NCBI GenBank assembly: GCA_009363175.1
Contig: CP045205.1
Location: 3,472,001 to 3,536,000 of the forward strand
Direction: 5' to 3'
From: Citrobacter telavivensis
GTDB taxonomy: Bacteria > Pseudomonadota > Gammaproteobacteria > Enterobacterales > Enterobacteriaceae
Length of the DNA: 64,000 nt
The position numbers were made by a program, and so were the translations under genes. Below are positions 9,086-18,160 of the stretch, one piece after another (position 1 is the first letter of the stretch; every line of letters begins with the position of its first letter). The notes beneath the pieces are model-generated. The model was given only the letters and a program-made list of their open reading frames with translations, was not told where the DNA came from and did not search any database.

Positions 9086-10238
9086 AATAGCTGCGCGGAA
9101 TAGTAGATCACTGAAAGGGAACTCAGCCCGGATTGTGCGATCTGATCAATCGCCAAACCAACCAAAACCACCAACCGGACTGAGCGATGCCGATCATAGC
9201 ACCAATACCCCGTGGCGAACGACGCCTGATGCAGAAAGCTATTCATAAAACGCGCGATAAAAATCATGCCCGCAGACTCACGGCCATGCTGATGCTTCAT
9301 CGGGGTGAACGGGTCAGCGATGTTGCCAGAACTCTCTGTTGTGCCCGTTCATCCGTTGGTCGCTGGATTAACTGGTTTACGCACTCAGGTATTGAAGGCC
9401 TGAAATCCTTACCCGCAGGGCGCTCCCGACGCTGGCCTTTTGAACATATCTGCACCCTGTTACGTGAGCTGATAAAGCATTCTCCCGGCGATTTTGGTTA
9501 TCAACGTTCACGCTGGAGCACCGAATTACTGGCAATAAAAATCAATGAGATAACCGGTTGCCAGTTACATGCAGGAACCGTTCGCCGCTGGTTGCCATCT
9601 GCGGGGCTTGTATGGCGCAGGGCCGCGCCAACTCTGCGTATCCGTGACCCACATAAAGATGAAAAGATGGCGGTAATCCACAAAGCGCTGGATGAATGCA
9701 GCGCAGAGCATCCGGTATTTTATGAAGATGAAGTGGATATCCACCTTAATCCTAAAATCGGTGCGGACTGGCAGTTGCGCGGACAGCAGAAACGGGTAGT
9801 GACGCCGGGGCAGAACGAAAAATACTATCTGGCCGGCGCACTGCACAGTGGCACGGGTAAAGTCAGCTACGTGGGCGGCAACAGCAAAAGTTCAGCGCTG
9901 TTTATCGCTCTGCTGAAGCACCTGAAAGCCACTTACCGGCGGGCGAAAACAATCACGCTGATCGTTGATAACTACATTATCCATAAAAGCCGCGAAACAC
10001 AGCGCTGGTTGAAAGCAAATCCCAAGTTCAGGGTAATTTACCAGCCGGTTTACTCGCCGTGGGTGAATCATGTGGAACGGCTATGGCAGGCACTTCATGA
10101 CACGATAACCCGTAATCATCAGTGCCGCTCAATGTGGCAGTTACTGAAAAAGGTCCGCCATTTTATGGAAACCGCCAGCCCATTCCCCGGAGGAAAACAT
10201 GGTCAGGCAAAAGTGTAGCGGTATTAGGCACAGCTATT
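9086..10238 (+). mobile_element. IS630, complete, 1153 bp, inserted in ydjE
   Basis: The element length of 1153 bp equals that of IS630. The ends carry an imperfect terminal inverted repeat: AATAGCTGCGC at the left against AATAGCTGTGC read inward from the right. The flanking TA dinucleotides at 9084-9085 and 10239-10240 are the target duplication. Joining the flanks rebuilds CTAG in the ydjE Leu-Val codons, the known preferred IS630 target. One transposase gene fills the element on the plus strand, opposite to ydjE. Confidence 0.96.
9187..10218 (+). CDS. IS630 transposase
   Basis: The 343-residue protein has the IS630/Tc1-mariner superfamily layout. N-terminal helix-turn-helix regions (about 25-75, RRLTAMLMLHRGERVSDVAR) bind the ends, and a DDE catalytic domain starts near 180. 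Acidic residues are in VFYEDEVDIHL, in LIVDNYIIHKS and in SPWVNHVERLWQ (the final E). It is intact and full length, so the copy may still be active. The start is ATG at 9187. Confidence 0.95.
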   Translation: MPIIAPIPRGERRLMQKAIHKTRDKNHARRLTAMLMLHRGERVSDVARTLCCARSSVGRWINWFTHSGIEGLKSLPAGRSRRWPFEHICTLLRELIKHSPGDFGYQRSRWSTELLAIKINEITGCQLHAGTVRRWLPSAGLVWRRAAPTLRIRDPHKDEKMAVIHKALDECSAEHPVFYEDEVDIHLNPKIGADWQLRGQQKRVVTPGQNEKYYLAGALHSGTGKVSYVGGNSKSSALFIALLKHLKATYRRAKTITLIVDNYIIHKSRETQRWLKANPKFRVIYQPVYSPWVNHVERLWQALHDTITRNHQCRSMWQLLKKVRHFMETASPFPGGKHGQAKV

Positions 10239-10572
10239 TAGTTTTGCCAGTACCACATTGCCGGAATAGCTGAGAAAGCCGGTCAATAATAAGCTAATAC
10301 TGATAATGCCAAAAATGCGAAAATGAAACCGGGCTAAAGGCAAGCGGTCCAGTCTTGCACCGATATGATCATATTGTTCCATCTGGATACCTCAAACACT
10401 CATCATTCCCCGACAACCCGAAACTCGCAGAATATAATCTGTATTTTGAACCCGGAAGAGATGAGCATATTAAGTTGTGATTCAGCGGCAAGTTCGACGT
10501 TGCCGCATCATTCATCATCACTTTGTATTTAGCATTCACCAGGTGTGAACTAAAAATATTAGCCGCATAAAA

Positions 10573-11331
10573 CTAAAAAATGAGCTGAATATTATTTTTT
10601 TTGCAAAATGTAATCCATTCCGCACCGGGTGCTTTATTCGTTATGATATAATTGATATGGCTTAAATCTACTAACTGGACAAAGGCTTTGCGATCAAATT
10701 TCGAATGATCCACCAGCAGCGCCACTTCCGTCGCTTGCCGAATCATGGTTTTCTTGATCTCGGCTTCTGCCTCGTTAGAATCAAGCGCCCCACTTTCCCT
10801 GTCCAGACCTTTACAGCTCATCACCATAATGTCCACATGGTAACGACTGATAATTTCTTTGGTGATCCGTCCCTGTAATGAAAGCGTGTTCTTATTTAAC
10901 TCACCACCGGTCGAAACCACATTAATATCCGATTGTGCCAACTCATGAAACGCCTCTGCTGAATTGGTTAATAACGTGAGATCGTTTCGTTCCTTTAATA
11001 GCTTCAACAATTCCATGGCAGTACTGCTGGAGTCTGCTGCCATCGTGGTCTTATTTTTAATAAATGGTAGTGCGTTACGCGCAATAATCTGCTTCTCCTC
11101 ATAGAACGATTTTGCCCGCTTATAAAAATGGATGTTGTCAGATAACGTCGTTGTATTTAATACCGCGCCGCCATAAGTGCGTGTTAAAAAGCCTTCATCC
11201 TCGAGTTTTTCCAGATCGCGGCGAATGGTCTCTTCGGTCACCTGGAATATTGTACTTAAATTAGAAACCACCACTTTCTTGTCATTGGCAACCATTTGCT
11301 TAATTGCCTGAATTCTGTCTTTTGCCGCCAC
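10573..11331 (-). CDS. ydjF: DeoR-family transcriptional regulator YdjF
   Basis: The 252-residue protein matches E. coli YdjF. The N-terminal winged helix (about 1-55, with TEETIRRDLEKLEDEGF as recognition region) is followed by a DeoR sugar-phosphate sensor domain containing GGAVLN and the DSSSTAMELL pocket. The frame continues upstream, but GTG at 11329-11331 is chosen because AGAGGTG lies just before it and the product then begins like YdjF (AAKDRIQAIKQM). It is co-directional with ydjG-ydjL and likely represses the operon, with a phosphorylated sugar as effector (inference). Confidence 0.92.
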   Translation of the reverse strand: MAAKDRIQAIKQMVANDKKVVVSNLSTIFQVTEETIRRDLEKLEDEGFLTRTYGGAVLNTTTLSDNIHFYKRAKSFYEEKQIIARNALPFIKNKTTMAADSSSTAMELLKLLKERNDLTLLTNSAEAFHELAQSDINVVSTGGELNKNTLSLQGRITKEIISRYHVDIMVMSCKGLDRESGALDSNEAEAEIKKTMIRQATEVALLVDHSKFDRKAFVQLVDLSHINYIITNKAPGAEWITFCKKNNIQLIF

Positions 11332-11467
11332 AGTTACACCTCTGTTTCCTTCAAAGTCATGATAAGTGCTTAGTATCTCACAGGCCATGTTTATTTTCAA
11401 AAGAACATGTCTGAATCACAGATTTTCGTGTTCTTTTACACAGAAACAGAGGTGGTGCTTATCGCTC

Positions 11468-12451
11468 TTATTTATTATTTAATGCTTCCGCCATTTCCCT
11501 CATCAATAATGCGTCGTCATCTGTTAAGGCGATAGTTAGCGCTTCAACATTCTCGCGGACCTGCTCCGGTGCGGTTGCTCCACTGAGTATTGAAATTAAA
11601 TCACTCTGTTTCAATATCCATGCCAGCGCCAGCGTGGGTACAGAACAGTGATATTTGTCGCACAGCGGCCGCCACTGTTCCAGCATATCGATAACACGTA
11701 GCATATTCTCACGCTGGAACCAGACTTTATTCGCCCTTGCGCCGCCAGGGATGTAGTCGCGCGTTATCGTGCCGGTGAGTAATCCCTGCTCCAGCGGGGA
11801 GTAGACCTGTACCACGATGCCATGCTCACGACATAGCGGCAGCAACTCGATTTCCAGCGCCCGATCCAGAATGCTGTACTTCGCTTGCACAATATCCAGC
11901 TCACCGTGTTTAAGGTATTCGCGGATATGAGAGGCATCCACATTCGCCGCTCCAATTGAACGAATCTTCCCTTCGGCCTTTAGTTCGTTAAGTACAGCGA
12001 CAGTTTCCGCAATCGGAGTGAAAAATGGCGGTACCGACTGCCAGTGGGTCATATAAATATCGATGCAATCAATCCCCAGACGTTGCAGGCTGGACTCAAC
12101 CTCTTCACGGATAGAATCCGGGGAGAGATTTTTATACAACTGACGATCGCCGACCTTGTTGAATAAGCTTCCTTCGCGCTCCCACACAATACCGCACTTG
12201 GTCTCAACAACGATTTCTCTGCGCGGTAACTGCTTTAGTGCCTGGCCGACAATCACTTCGCTATTGCCAAAATTATATCCTGGCGCAGTATCAATCAGGT
12301 TGATACCACAGCGGTGCGCTTCAATGATGGTATCGATACATATCTGTAGATCGAGATCGCCATTCCACGCCGGACCGCCGCCGATGGCCCATGTGCCCAG
12401 CCCCATTCGCGAGAGCGTAATATCAGTACTGCCTAAAGGTATCATTTTCAT
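11468..12451 (-). CDS. ydjG: Aldo/keto reductase YdjG
   Basis: The 327-residue protein is a single-domain TIM-barrel NAD(P)H oxidoreductase. The catalytic Asp/Tyr region (LIDTAPGYNFGNSE), the Lys in VVETKCGI and the His in IYMTHWQS are present, as in the tetrad D-Y-K-H. The E. coli protein was described as an NADH-dependent methylglyoxal reductase, but in this operon its substrate is probably a carbonyl sugar acid. It lies 9 bases downstream of the kinase gene ydjH, so the two are co-transcribed. Confidence 0.94.
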   Translation of the reverse strand: MKMIPLGSTDITLSRMGLGTWAIGGGPAWNGDLDLQICIDTIIEAHRCGINLIDTAPGYNFGNSEVIVGQALKQLPRREIVVETKCGIVWEREGSLFNKVGDRQLYKNLSPDSIREEVESSLQRLGIDCIDIYMTHWQSVPPFFTPIAETVAVLNELKAEGKIRSIGAANVDASHIREYLKHGELDIVQAKYSILDRALEIELLPLCREHGIVVQVYSPLEQGLLTGTITRDYIPGGARANKVWFQRENMLRVIDMLEQWRPLCDKYHCSVPTLALAWILKQSDLISILSGATAPEQVRENVEALTIALTDDDALLMREMAEALNNK

Positions 12452-12460
12452 CTGCCGCTA

Positions 12461-13408
12461 TTATCCTTCGTATTCATCCAGGAGTTGTTCCACCAGCTTT
12501 CTGTTTTGCACACCCGTTGTCGCCCCTACGCTTAAGACCGATATCGCTGCCGTCGCGTTAGCAAACAGTGCGCATTCACGCAGCGTTTTTCCCTCAAGTA
12601 GTGCAGAGATAAATCCCGAGGCAAAATTATCGCCGGCCCCGATCGTGTCGATGGCGGTAATCCCGGAAACTGCAGGTACCTCCATTCTCATATCAGCACC
12701 TTTGATAAAGCAGCCTTTCTTGCCGGTTTTTATCACCACCGTTTTTACGCCACACTGGAGAAAGCGATCGGCGATTTCATCCAGCGTCTCTTTCCCGGTG
12801 AGTTTTTTAGCCTCATCAAAATTAGGGAACAAATAATCGACAAAACTCAACGCTTCCTGAATATCCTCCAGCGTTTCATTAAGCCGGGGTTTGATCATGT
12901 CAGCACAAATAATCAATTGCTGCGCCTTCGCCCGGGTAAAAATTTCCGTTAATGCTTTGCCATCCAGCAAAGGGCTATTGAAAATGCTTGCCAGCGATAA
13001 CAGTTTGACCTGAGAAAAACGGTCAAAATCGATATCGTTGATATTCAACTTCCACAGGCTGCCATTGCGGTTGGTGACAAATGTCCGTTCACCATCCGCA
13101 GTAACCAGACCAACGTTAATCGAGGTATCAATTTCAGCGTCCAGTTTCAGGCTTTGAATATCAATATTCTCTTTGCGACAGTGCTCGAGAATAAAATGGC
13201 CTGCCGCATCATCGCCAATGCGACTCATCAATGCCGTACGATGTCCAAGGCGGGAAATAATGGTGGCCTCATTGATGGCATCCCCTCCTGTGGTCATGGC
13301 GATTCGTTCTAAAGGATAAGAATCTACATCAAAGATATTTTTACTGACCGGTTGCAAAGGAATATCGACAATTGCCGCACCGATGCAAAGCACTTCGATC
13401 TCGTCCAT
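12461..13408 (-). CDS. ydjH: PfkB-family sugar kinase YdjH
   Basis: The protein has 315 residues when started at MDEIEVLCIGAA, four bases after the ydjI stop; an upstream in-frame extension would overlap ydjI. The ribokinase/PfkB signature DTIGAGDNFASGF near residue 250 holds the catalytic Asp, and the N-terminal TTGGDAINEA segment is the substrate loop. The E. coli enzyme has been reported to phosphorylate long-chain sugar acids, which fits a role upstream of the class II aldolase YdjI. GCGGAA inside the preceding stop region acts as ribosome site, indicating translational coupling. Confidence 0.93.
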   Translation of the reverse strand: MDEIEVLCIGAAIVDIPLQPVSKNIFDVDSYPLERIAMTTGGDAINEATIISRLGHRTALMSRIGDDAAGHFILEHCRKENIDIQSLKLDAEIDTSINVGLVTADGERTFVTNRNGSLWKLNINDIDFDRFSQVKLLSLASIFNSPLLDGKALTEIFTRAKAQQLIICADMIKPRLNETLEDIQEALSFVDYLFPNFDEAKKLTGKETLDEIADRFLQCGVKTVVIKTGKKGCFIKGADMRMEVPAVSGITAIDTIGAGDNFASGFISALLEGKTLRECALFANATAAISVLSVGATTGVQNRKLVEQLLDEYEG

Positions 13409-13412
13409 ATCA

Positions 13413-14249
13413 TCATTCCGCTTTGCCGTCTGAACCAAACAATTTGATTTTTTCCAGCGCTCGCGCTTTGACGGCTCTGCGCACTTCGCGCTCCAGGTGC
13501 AGGAACGGTTGATCCTGATTCTCTTTCACCGCCACCATCGCCGCCTGGCACAGCTCAGTATGAATATTGATCTTGGCAATACCGAGTGAAATGGCCTTTT
13601 TAATATCAGCATCGCTGATACCCGAAGCCCCGTGCAGTACCAACGGCACAGAAACGGCCTGACGTACACGTTCAACCACCTCGAAGTTCAGCTTTGGTTC
13701 GGAGGTATAGACACCATGCTGATTACCAATGGCGACAGCCAGTGAATCACAGCCGGTCCGTTCAACAAACTCTGCCGCCTGGTTGGGATCGGTATAATGG
13801 TATCCTGCCAGCGCTTCCTCATAGACCGTTTCATTCCCCACGTGTCCCAGCTCGGCTTCAACCGGAATACCCAACGGATGAAAGAAATCAACGGCCTCTT
13901 TGGTCAGGCGGATATTTTCTTCAAAGTCAAAAGCGGAGGCGTCACGCATTAGCGAATTCATCCCGTGAGTCCAGGCATTATGGATAATCTCCATGCTGCG
14001 CCCGTGATCCCAGTGGGTAATCACCGGTACCGATGCTTTTTTCGCCATCGAAACCATCATATGCGAAAAGTCTTCAAATGATGTATTCCCCACGAACCCG
14101 GTGCCAAAAGAGATAATCACCGGTGATTTAGCCTCTTCCGCCGCATCGATTACGCCCATCAACATTTCTGCGTTCCACACGTTAAAGTGGGCAATCGCAT
14201 AATGTTTATTTTGTGCGTCGTTTTCCCAATATTTAATATCTGCCAGCAT
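13413..14249 (-). CDS. ydjI: Class II (zinc) aldolase YdjI
   Basis: The 278-residue protein belongs to the fructose-bisphosphate/tagatose-bisphosphate class II aldolases. Zn ligands and active-site motifs are visible: THWDHG (about 80), VEAELGHVG (about 130), and LHGASG plus INIHTEL in the C-terminal half. The E. coli enzyme has been reported to cleave a phosphorylated octuluronate to dihydroxyacetone phosphate and galacturonate. It lies between ydjJ and ydjH in the operon; a gap of about 80 bases after ydjJ contains no clear terminator. Confidence 0.94.
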   Translation of the reverse strand: MLADIKYWENDAQNKHYAIAHFNVWNAEMLMGVIDAAEEAKSPVIISFGTGFVGNTSFEDFSHMMVSMAKKASVPVITHWDHGRSMEIIHNAWTHGMNSLMRDASAFDFEENIRLTKEAVDFFHPLGIPVEAELGHVGNETVYEEALAGYHYTDPNQAAEFVERTGCDSLAVAIGNQHGVYTSEPKLNFEVVERVRQAVSVPLVLHGASGISDADIKKAISLGIAKINIHTELCQAAMVAVKENQDQPFLHLEREVRRAVKARALEKIKLFGSDGKAE

Positions 14250-14328
14250 TGTTATTTCTCCCGTTTAAATTAATCACTACCCCCGCCATAATTCAGGTTG
14301 CAGATGTGTTGGCTGCAACTCGAATTAT

Positions 14329-15378
14329 CTAGGGCATAACCTTAATTACACCCTTAATAATGTCGCGTTTGTTATTTACCGACTCATCAAATGCTCGCTG
14401 AACCTCTTCATAGTCATAAATATGCGTCACCATCGATTTCACATCGAAACGACCTGAGGAAATCGCTTCAATAGTGACCGGATAGCGGTTGGCGTAGCGG
14501 AAAACGGTCTGAATTGAGACTTCACGGTTAATTTTGAGGAAATTAATCGCAGAGTCTCCCGGCACCGTGCCAACAATCATGATTTTCCCGCCGCGCATCA
14601 CCAGATACGGCGCCTGCTTAACCGTGACGGCGGAACCTGCAGTTTCAAAAACGATGTCAGCCCCCATCTCCCCGGAAAATTGCTGACAGCGGGCAACGGT
14701 GTCTTCTTTGGCGCCATTGACGACGAGTGTTGCGCCAAGCTGTTCAGCCATTGCCAACCGTTTTTCCAGGACATCGACCACGGCGATGTCAGTAGCGCCA
14801 AGGCATTTACAGGCCTGCAATGTCATCAGACCAATGCAGCCCGCACCGAGAATGACAATTTTCTTCCCGGGCTTCACGTCCGCCAGCATTGCCGCATGCA
14901 TCCCAACGGCAGCAGGCTCCACCAGTGCCCCCTCCATGGTGTCCATGTTGTCCGGGAGCTTATAGGTGAAGCTTTCCGGATGGCACAGGTAGTGCGTTAA
15001 GGCACCGCGATAGTTGGGCTGGGTCGCCATAAAGTCGACATCCGGGCAGATGTTGTATTTGCCTTCCAGGCAGTAGCGACAGTGACCGCAGGGCACGCCC
15101 GGCTCAATATTCACCCGATCGCCCGGTTTAAACTTGCTGACACGGTTACCCACGGCCACCACCGTCCCGGCACACTCATGGCCCAAACCGATTTCCTGAT
15201 TCGGGTCTTTTGGCGGAATAAACGGCCCCGATTCAAAACCGTGAACATCCGAACCGCAAATCCCGACATACTCGACTTTGATCAGGACTTCATGCTCTTT
15301 TGGCACCGGCATATCGGCGGCAATAATGTTCATCGTCCCCGGTGTTTTTAATATCGCTTTAGAGTTTTGCATTTTCAT
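14329..15378 (-). CDS. ydjJ: Zinc-dependent dehydrogenase YdjJ
   Basis: The 349-residue medium-chain dehydrogenase/reductase has catalytic zinc ligands in GICGSDVHGFE and GLGHECAGTV. Structural zinc cysteines are in PCGHCRYCLEGKYNIC, and the NAD-binding Rossmann motif is ILGAGCIGLMTLQ at about 175. It resembles sorbitol and threonine dehydrogenases. It is paired with a second such enzyme, YdjL, flanking the transporter YdjK, so the operon probably performs two successive polyol or sugar-acid oxidations. It starts 4 bases after ydjK stops. Confidence 0.94.
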   Translation of the reverse strand: MKMQNSKAILKTPGTMNIIAADMPVPKEHEVLIKVEYVGICGSDVHGFESGPFIPPKDPNQEIGLGHECAGTVVAVGNRVSKFKPGDRVNIEPGVPCGHCRYCLEGKYNICPDVDFMATQPNYRGALTHYLCHPESFTYKLPDNMDTMEGALVEPAAVGMHAAMLADVKPGKKIVILGAGCIGLMTLQACKCLGATDIAVVDVLEKRLAMAEQLGATLVVNGAKEDTVARCQQFSGEMGADIVFETAGSAVTVKQAPYLVMRGGKIMIVGTVPGDSAINFLKINREVSIQTVFRYANRYPVTIEAISSGRFDVKSMVTHIYDYEEVQRAFDESVNNKRDIIKGVIKVMP

Positions 15379-15382
15379 TCCT

Positions 15383-16762
15383 TTATTTATTCGTTACCGC
15401 ATCAATACCCAGACTCTCGACCGAGACACCTTTTGTTTCTATTCCGATAGTGGCAATAGCAACAGCGACAATAATTGAGACGGCGCCCAGCAGGATGAAG
15501 ACGCCCGTCACACCATAACCGTTAAGCAACACCGCGACGGCGTAAGGTGCGGCAATCCCGCTGATTCGACCAACGGCATTCGCCAGGCCTGATCCTCTAA
15601 GCTTCGCTTCCGTAGGCCAGATTTCCGGTACATAAACGGCCGAAGCGTAGCAGACATACATATAGACAAAGGTAATCAGGAAAAAGCCAATTAAGGTAAT
15701 CAGCAACATGCTGGTTTGCAGTGAATAGATATACCCGAGCACGGCAATCAATATTAATAAACCTACACCCATCGTTTTACGGGGGATTTTATCCATCACC
15801 AGCATGGCGATGAAAATACCAAACGGCGCGCCGAACATACTCATCGTATTTAATACAATGGAGTCTTTCAGATTGATTCCCTGGGTCATAAATATTGTCG
15901 GCAACCAGTTAATTAACGTGTATTGCACGACGTTCATGGCAATCAGCACACAGGAACCCAAAATAACGCGCTTCAGTAATACACCGGTCAGCAATGCGGA
16001 ATACGGTACTGAACGTGGCGGCTTACCGTTGTCTTCGATAATGACCGGTGGCAGCGGCTTACCCGTTTGACGCATCACCCCCTCTTCAATCGCCTGCATG
16101 ACTTTTTCGGCGTCCTGATAGCGTCCGCGTGACTCCAGCCAGCGGGGTGATTCAGGGAACCAACGCCAGGCAAGTGCAGTGGCAATAAGTGATAATACGG
16201 CCGGGATTAACAGCTGCACGCGCCAGTTCCACTCTGCGCTAATCAGCGGTGTGAGTCCCATCGCGATGAGCGAACACAGCGGATACGACCAGTTACCGAT
16301 AAACGAAACCCGACTTGACCAGGTGCCCCGGTTTCTTCCCGGCATATACTCCGTAAATCCGGCAAAGAGAGTAACCAGCAACGCCCCTAACCCGATGCCC
16401 ATAACAAAACGGCAGGCGATCAGGAAATCCATATTTGGCGAAAATGCGCCAACCACCATGGCGGCAATATGAATCGCTTCGTAGAGGATAAACGCATTTC
16501 TGCGTCCGGTTTTATCACCGATGATCCCACCAACCAGGGCGCCGAGGAACATCCCCGCCGTGGTAATCGCGGAAAAAGTGGCGGTTGTGGAATTATCAGT
16601 CCAGCCTAACTCTTTTAGCTGCGCGAGGATCAACCCACCAACGGCATTACTCCAGCAGACAAGTAACCCAAAGGCAACCATCGCAAACATTGATGTATGC
16701 CAGCGACAATCCGGCAGGCGATCCAGTCGGGCGCCGCAATGTGGCTTTGTTATCTGTTCCAT
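15383..16762 (-). CDS. ydjK: MFS transporter YdjK
   Basis: The 459-residue transporter has 12 predicted helices in the sugar/sugar-acid porter branch. The RNRGTWSSRVSFIG and FPESPRWLESRG motifs are characteristic, and a DKTGRRN loop follows helix 2. It is a paralog of the neighbouring ydjE. With ydjE broken by IS630 this is the only intact permease of the locus. It lies between the dehydrogenase genes ydjL (26 bases upstream) and ydjJ (4 bases downstream), all on the minus strand. Confidence 0.94.
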   Translation of the reverse strand: MEQITKPHCGARLDRLPDCRWHTSMFAMVAFGLLVCWSNAVGGLILAQLKELGWTDNSTTATFSAITTAGMFLGALVGGIIGDKTGRRNAFILYEAIHIAAMVVGAFSPNMDFLIACRFVMGIGLGALLVTLFAGFTEYMPGRNRGTWSSRVSFIGNWSYPLCSLIAMGLTPLISAEWNWRVQLLIPAVLSLIATALAWRWFPESPRWLESRGRYQDAEKVMQAIEEGVMRQTGKPLPPVIIEDNGKPPRSVPYSALLTGVLLKRVILGSCVLIAMNVVQYTLINWLPTIFMTQGINLKDSIVLNTMSMFGAPFGIFIAMLVMDKIPRKTMGVGLLILIAVLGYIYSLQTSMLLITLIGFFLITFVYMYVCYASAVYVPEIWPTEAKLRGSGLANAVGRISGIAAPYAVAVLLNGYGVTGVFILLGAVSIIVAVAIATIGIETKGVSVESLGIDAVTNK

Positions 16763-16788
16763 TCGATAACGTTCCTTTAGCAGAAGGG

Positions 16789-17865
16789 TTATTCATCAAA
16801 GTCGTAGGTCATAATCACTTTGATCGCCGTTTTATCGACCATCGCGTCGAAACCGTCACGCCACTGTGACAGGCCAATACGATGCGTAATCATCGGTTTG
16901 ACCTGGATTGCGCCACTGGCGAGTAAGCGAATGGCATTACGCCAGGAGGTGGAATCGTAGGCCATATGTCCGATAATGCTTTTGTTCCACGCAGTGATGT
17001 CGTTAATGGAGAAATCGAGCGGTTTGAACCCCATACCAACGCGCACCACTTCACCGTTAGGACGCAGCATTTCGATGGACTGCTTCAGGGCAATGTTGGC
17101 GCCAGAACACTCGATCACCAGGCCAAGATTGTCTTTGCCGCAGATTTCCTGACAGCGTGCGACCACATCTTCCGTGGAGCCGTTAACGACCGCCGTCGCA
17201 CCCAATTCTTTCGCCACCGGGAAACGAACAGGGACATCCTCTTCCAGGCCGACCATCACAATATTGACCGCGCCCATGATGCGAGCCATCTGCACAGAGA
17301 ACAGCCCTAGCGGACCCGTGCCGATCACCACCACGTCCTGACCCGGTAAAAATTTGGATTGCTGAGCAATAGATTTATAGGCGTTGCAGATGGGATCCAG
17401 CACTGCGGCCTCTTCGTAATCAACGTTTTCCGGGATCTCCCACAGGGCATGGCGATGAATTTTCAGGATTTCACCCGGCACCAGGCAGTATTTCGAAAAT
17501 CCACCACCCCAGGTGTTATTATCCAATCCCAGATTCACTTTTTCTGTGCAACACAGAAAATCCCCCTGCTCACAGGCCGGGCAGACGCCGCAGACATGCC
17601 CACTGTTGTCTGAAACCACGCGCTGACCCACCTTCCAGTCTTTAACCTTTTCCCCAACCTGCGTAATACGTCCTGCAAACTCATGGCCACGAATGGAGTT
17701 AAACCAATCGGAACCGCTATCAACGTTGTAATGTTTCATGTCTGCGCCACAGATTGCTGCCGCTTTGATTTCAATCACCACATCGTCAGGTCCGCATACA
17801 GGTTGCGGTACGTCAATCATCTTGTAGCCACCAAAGGCCTTACCAAATCTTGCCAGTGCTTTCAT
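16789..17865 (-). CDS. ydjL: Zinc-dependent dehydrogenase YdjL
   Basis: The 358-residue medium-chain dehydrogenase has AICGADMKHYN and RGHEFAG holding the catalytic zinc, CGVCPACEQGDFLC the structural zinc, and VIGTGPLGLFSVQ the nucleotide fold. The frame is open further upstream, but ATG at 17863-17865 gives the E. coli length and has AAAGGAAAA just before it. It is the first gene of the ydjLKJIHGF transcription unit; a candidate promoter is about 45 bases upstream. Confidence 0.94.
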   Translation of the reverse strand: MKALARFGKAFGGYKMIDVPQPVCGPDDVVIEIKAAAICGADMKHYNVDSGSDWFNSIRGHEFAGRITQVGEKVKDWKVGQRVVSDNSGHVCGVCPACEQGDFLCCTEKVNLGLDNNTWGGGFSKYCLVPGEILKIHRHALWEIPENVDYEEAAVLDPICNAYKSIAQQSKFLPGQDVVVIGTGPLGLFSVQMARIMGAVNIVMVGLEEDVPVRFPVAKELGATAVVNGSTEDVVARCQEICGKDNLGLVIECSGANIALKQSIEMLRPNGEVVRVGMGFKPLDFSINDITAWNKSIIGHMAYDSTSWRNAIRLLASGAIQVKPMITHRIGLSQWRDGFDAMVDKTAIKVIMTYDFDE

Positions 17866-17906
17866 TGCTTTTTCCTTTGTGTTTAGTTTTGCATCAATGC
17901 CCATCA

Positions 17907-17934
17907 TACTTACCCACAAAATCTTTGAGGTCAA
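17907..17934 (-). promoter_or_regulatory. Candidate sigma-70 promoter for the ydjL operon
   Basis: On the minus strand TTGACC (-35) is followed after 16 bases by TAAGTA (-10), about 45 bases before the ydjL ATG. The -35 is good and the -10 weak, which fits a regulated promoter. Further upstream TTGTGATCTGAG contains a CRP half-site. Prediction only. Confidence 0.4.
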
Positions 17935-18108
17935 CATTGAATCTTTAAAACACAGACAAACATCTGCATTTCGCAACTCAGATCACAAATACGAAGAAAC
18001 TGATCCGTGAAAACAAAGGAATGTGGAAGAGGCTTTGCAAAAATGCCGTGAACACCTTCGTAGTTTTTCCTGCACGAAGGTGCTAGTTTGTTCAGGTTGT
18101 TTTTTCGC

Positions 18109-18142
18109 CACGCCATTTCAGTGGCGTGTTTGTTTTTTTTTA
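18109..18142 (+). terminator. Intrinsic terminator in the leader of the chitinase gene
   Basis: A stem of 7 bp (CACGCCA / TGGCGTG, loop TTTCAG) is followed by a T-rich tract of about 13 bases and ends only 18 bases before the chitinase ATG. A second hairpin, CACCTTCG / CGAAGGTG at 18053-18082, lies just upstream. Since the gene on the left (ydjL) runs the other way, this terminator cannot serve it. It must end either a short leader transcript or a small RNA, implying attenuation of the chitinase gene (inference). Confidence 0.65.
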
Positions 18143-18160
18143 ATGTCAAAGAGGATCGCT

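Larger units (their letters stand above)
7869..10382 (-). pseudogene. ydjE: MFS transporter ydjE, interrupted by IS630
   Basis: Two in-frame parts remain: an N-terminal piece (10241-10382, MEQYDHIGARLDRLPLARFH to the GNVVLAK segment) and the rest (7869-9085, from LVSNGWSNNF onward). Removing the IS and one TA copy restores a single frame of 452 residues, exactly the E. coli YdjE length. Intact YdjE is a 12-helix major-facilitator transporter of the sugar-acid type; RWSARLSF-like and PESPRWL motifs are kept in the long fragment. From its own start the N-terminal piece ends within a few codons after entering the IS. The insertion must be recent, since no other frameshift is seen. It leaves YdjK as the only intact transporter of the locus. 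Confidence 0.95.
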
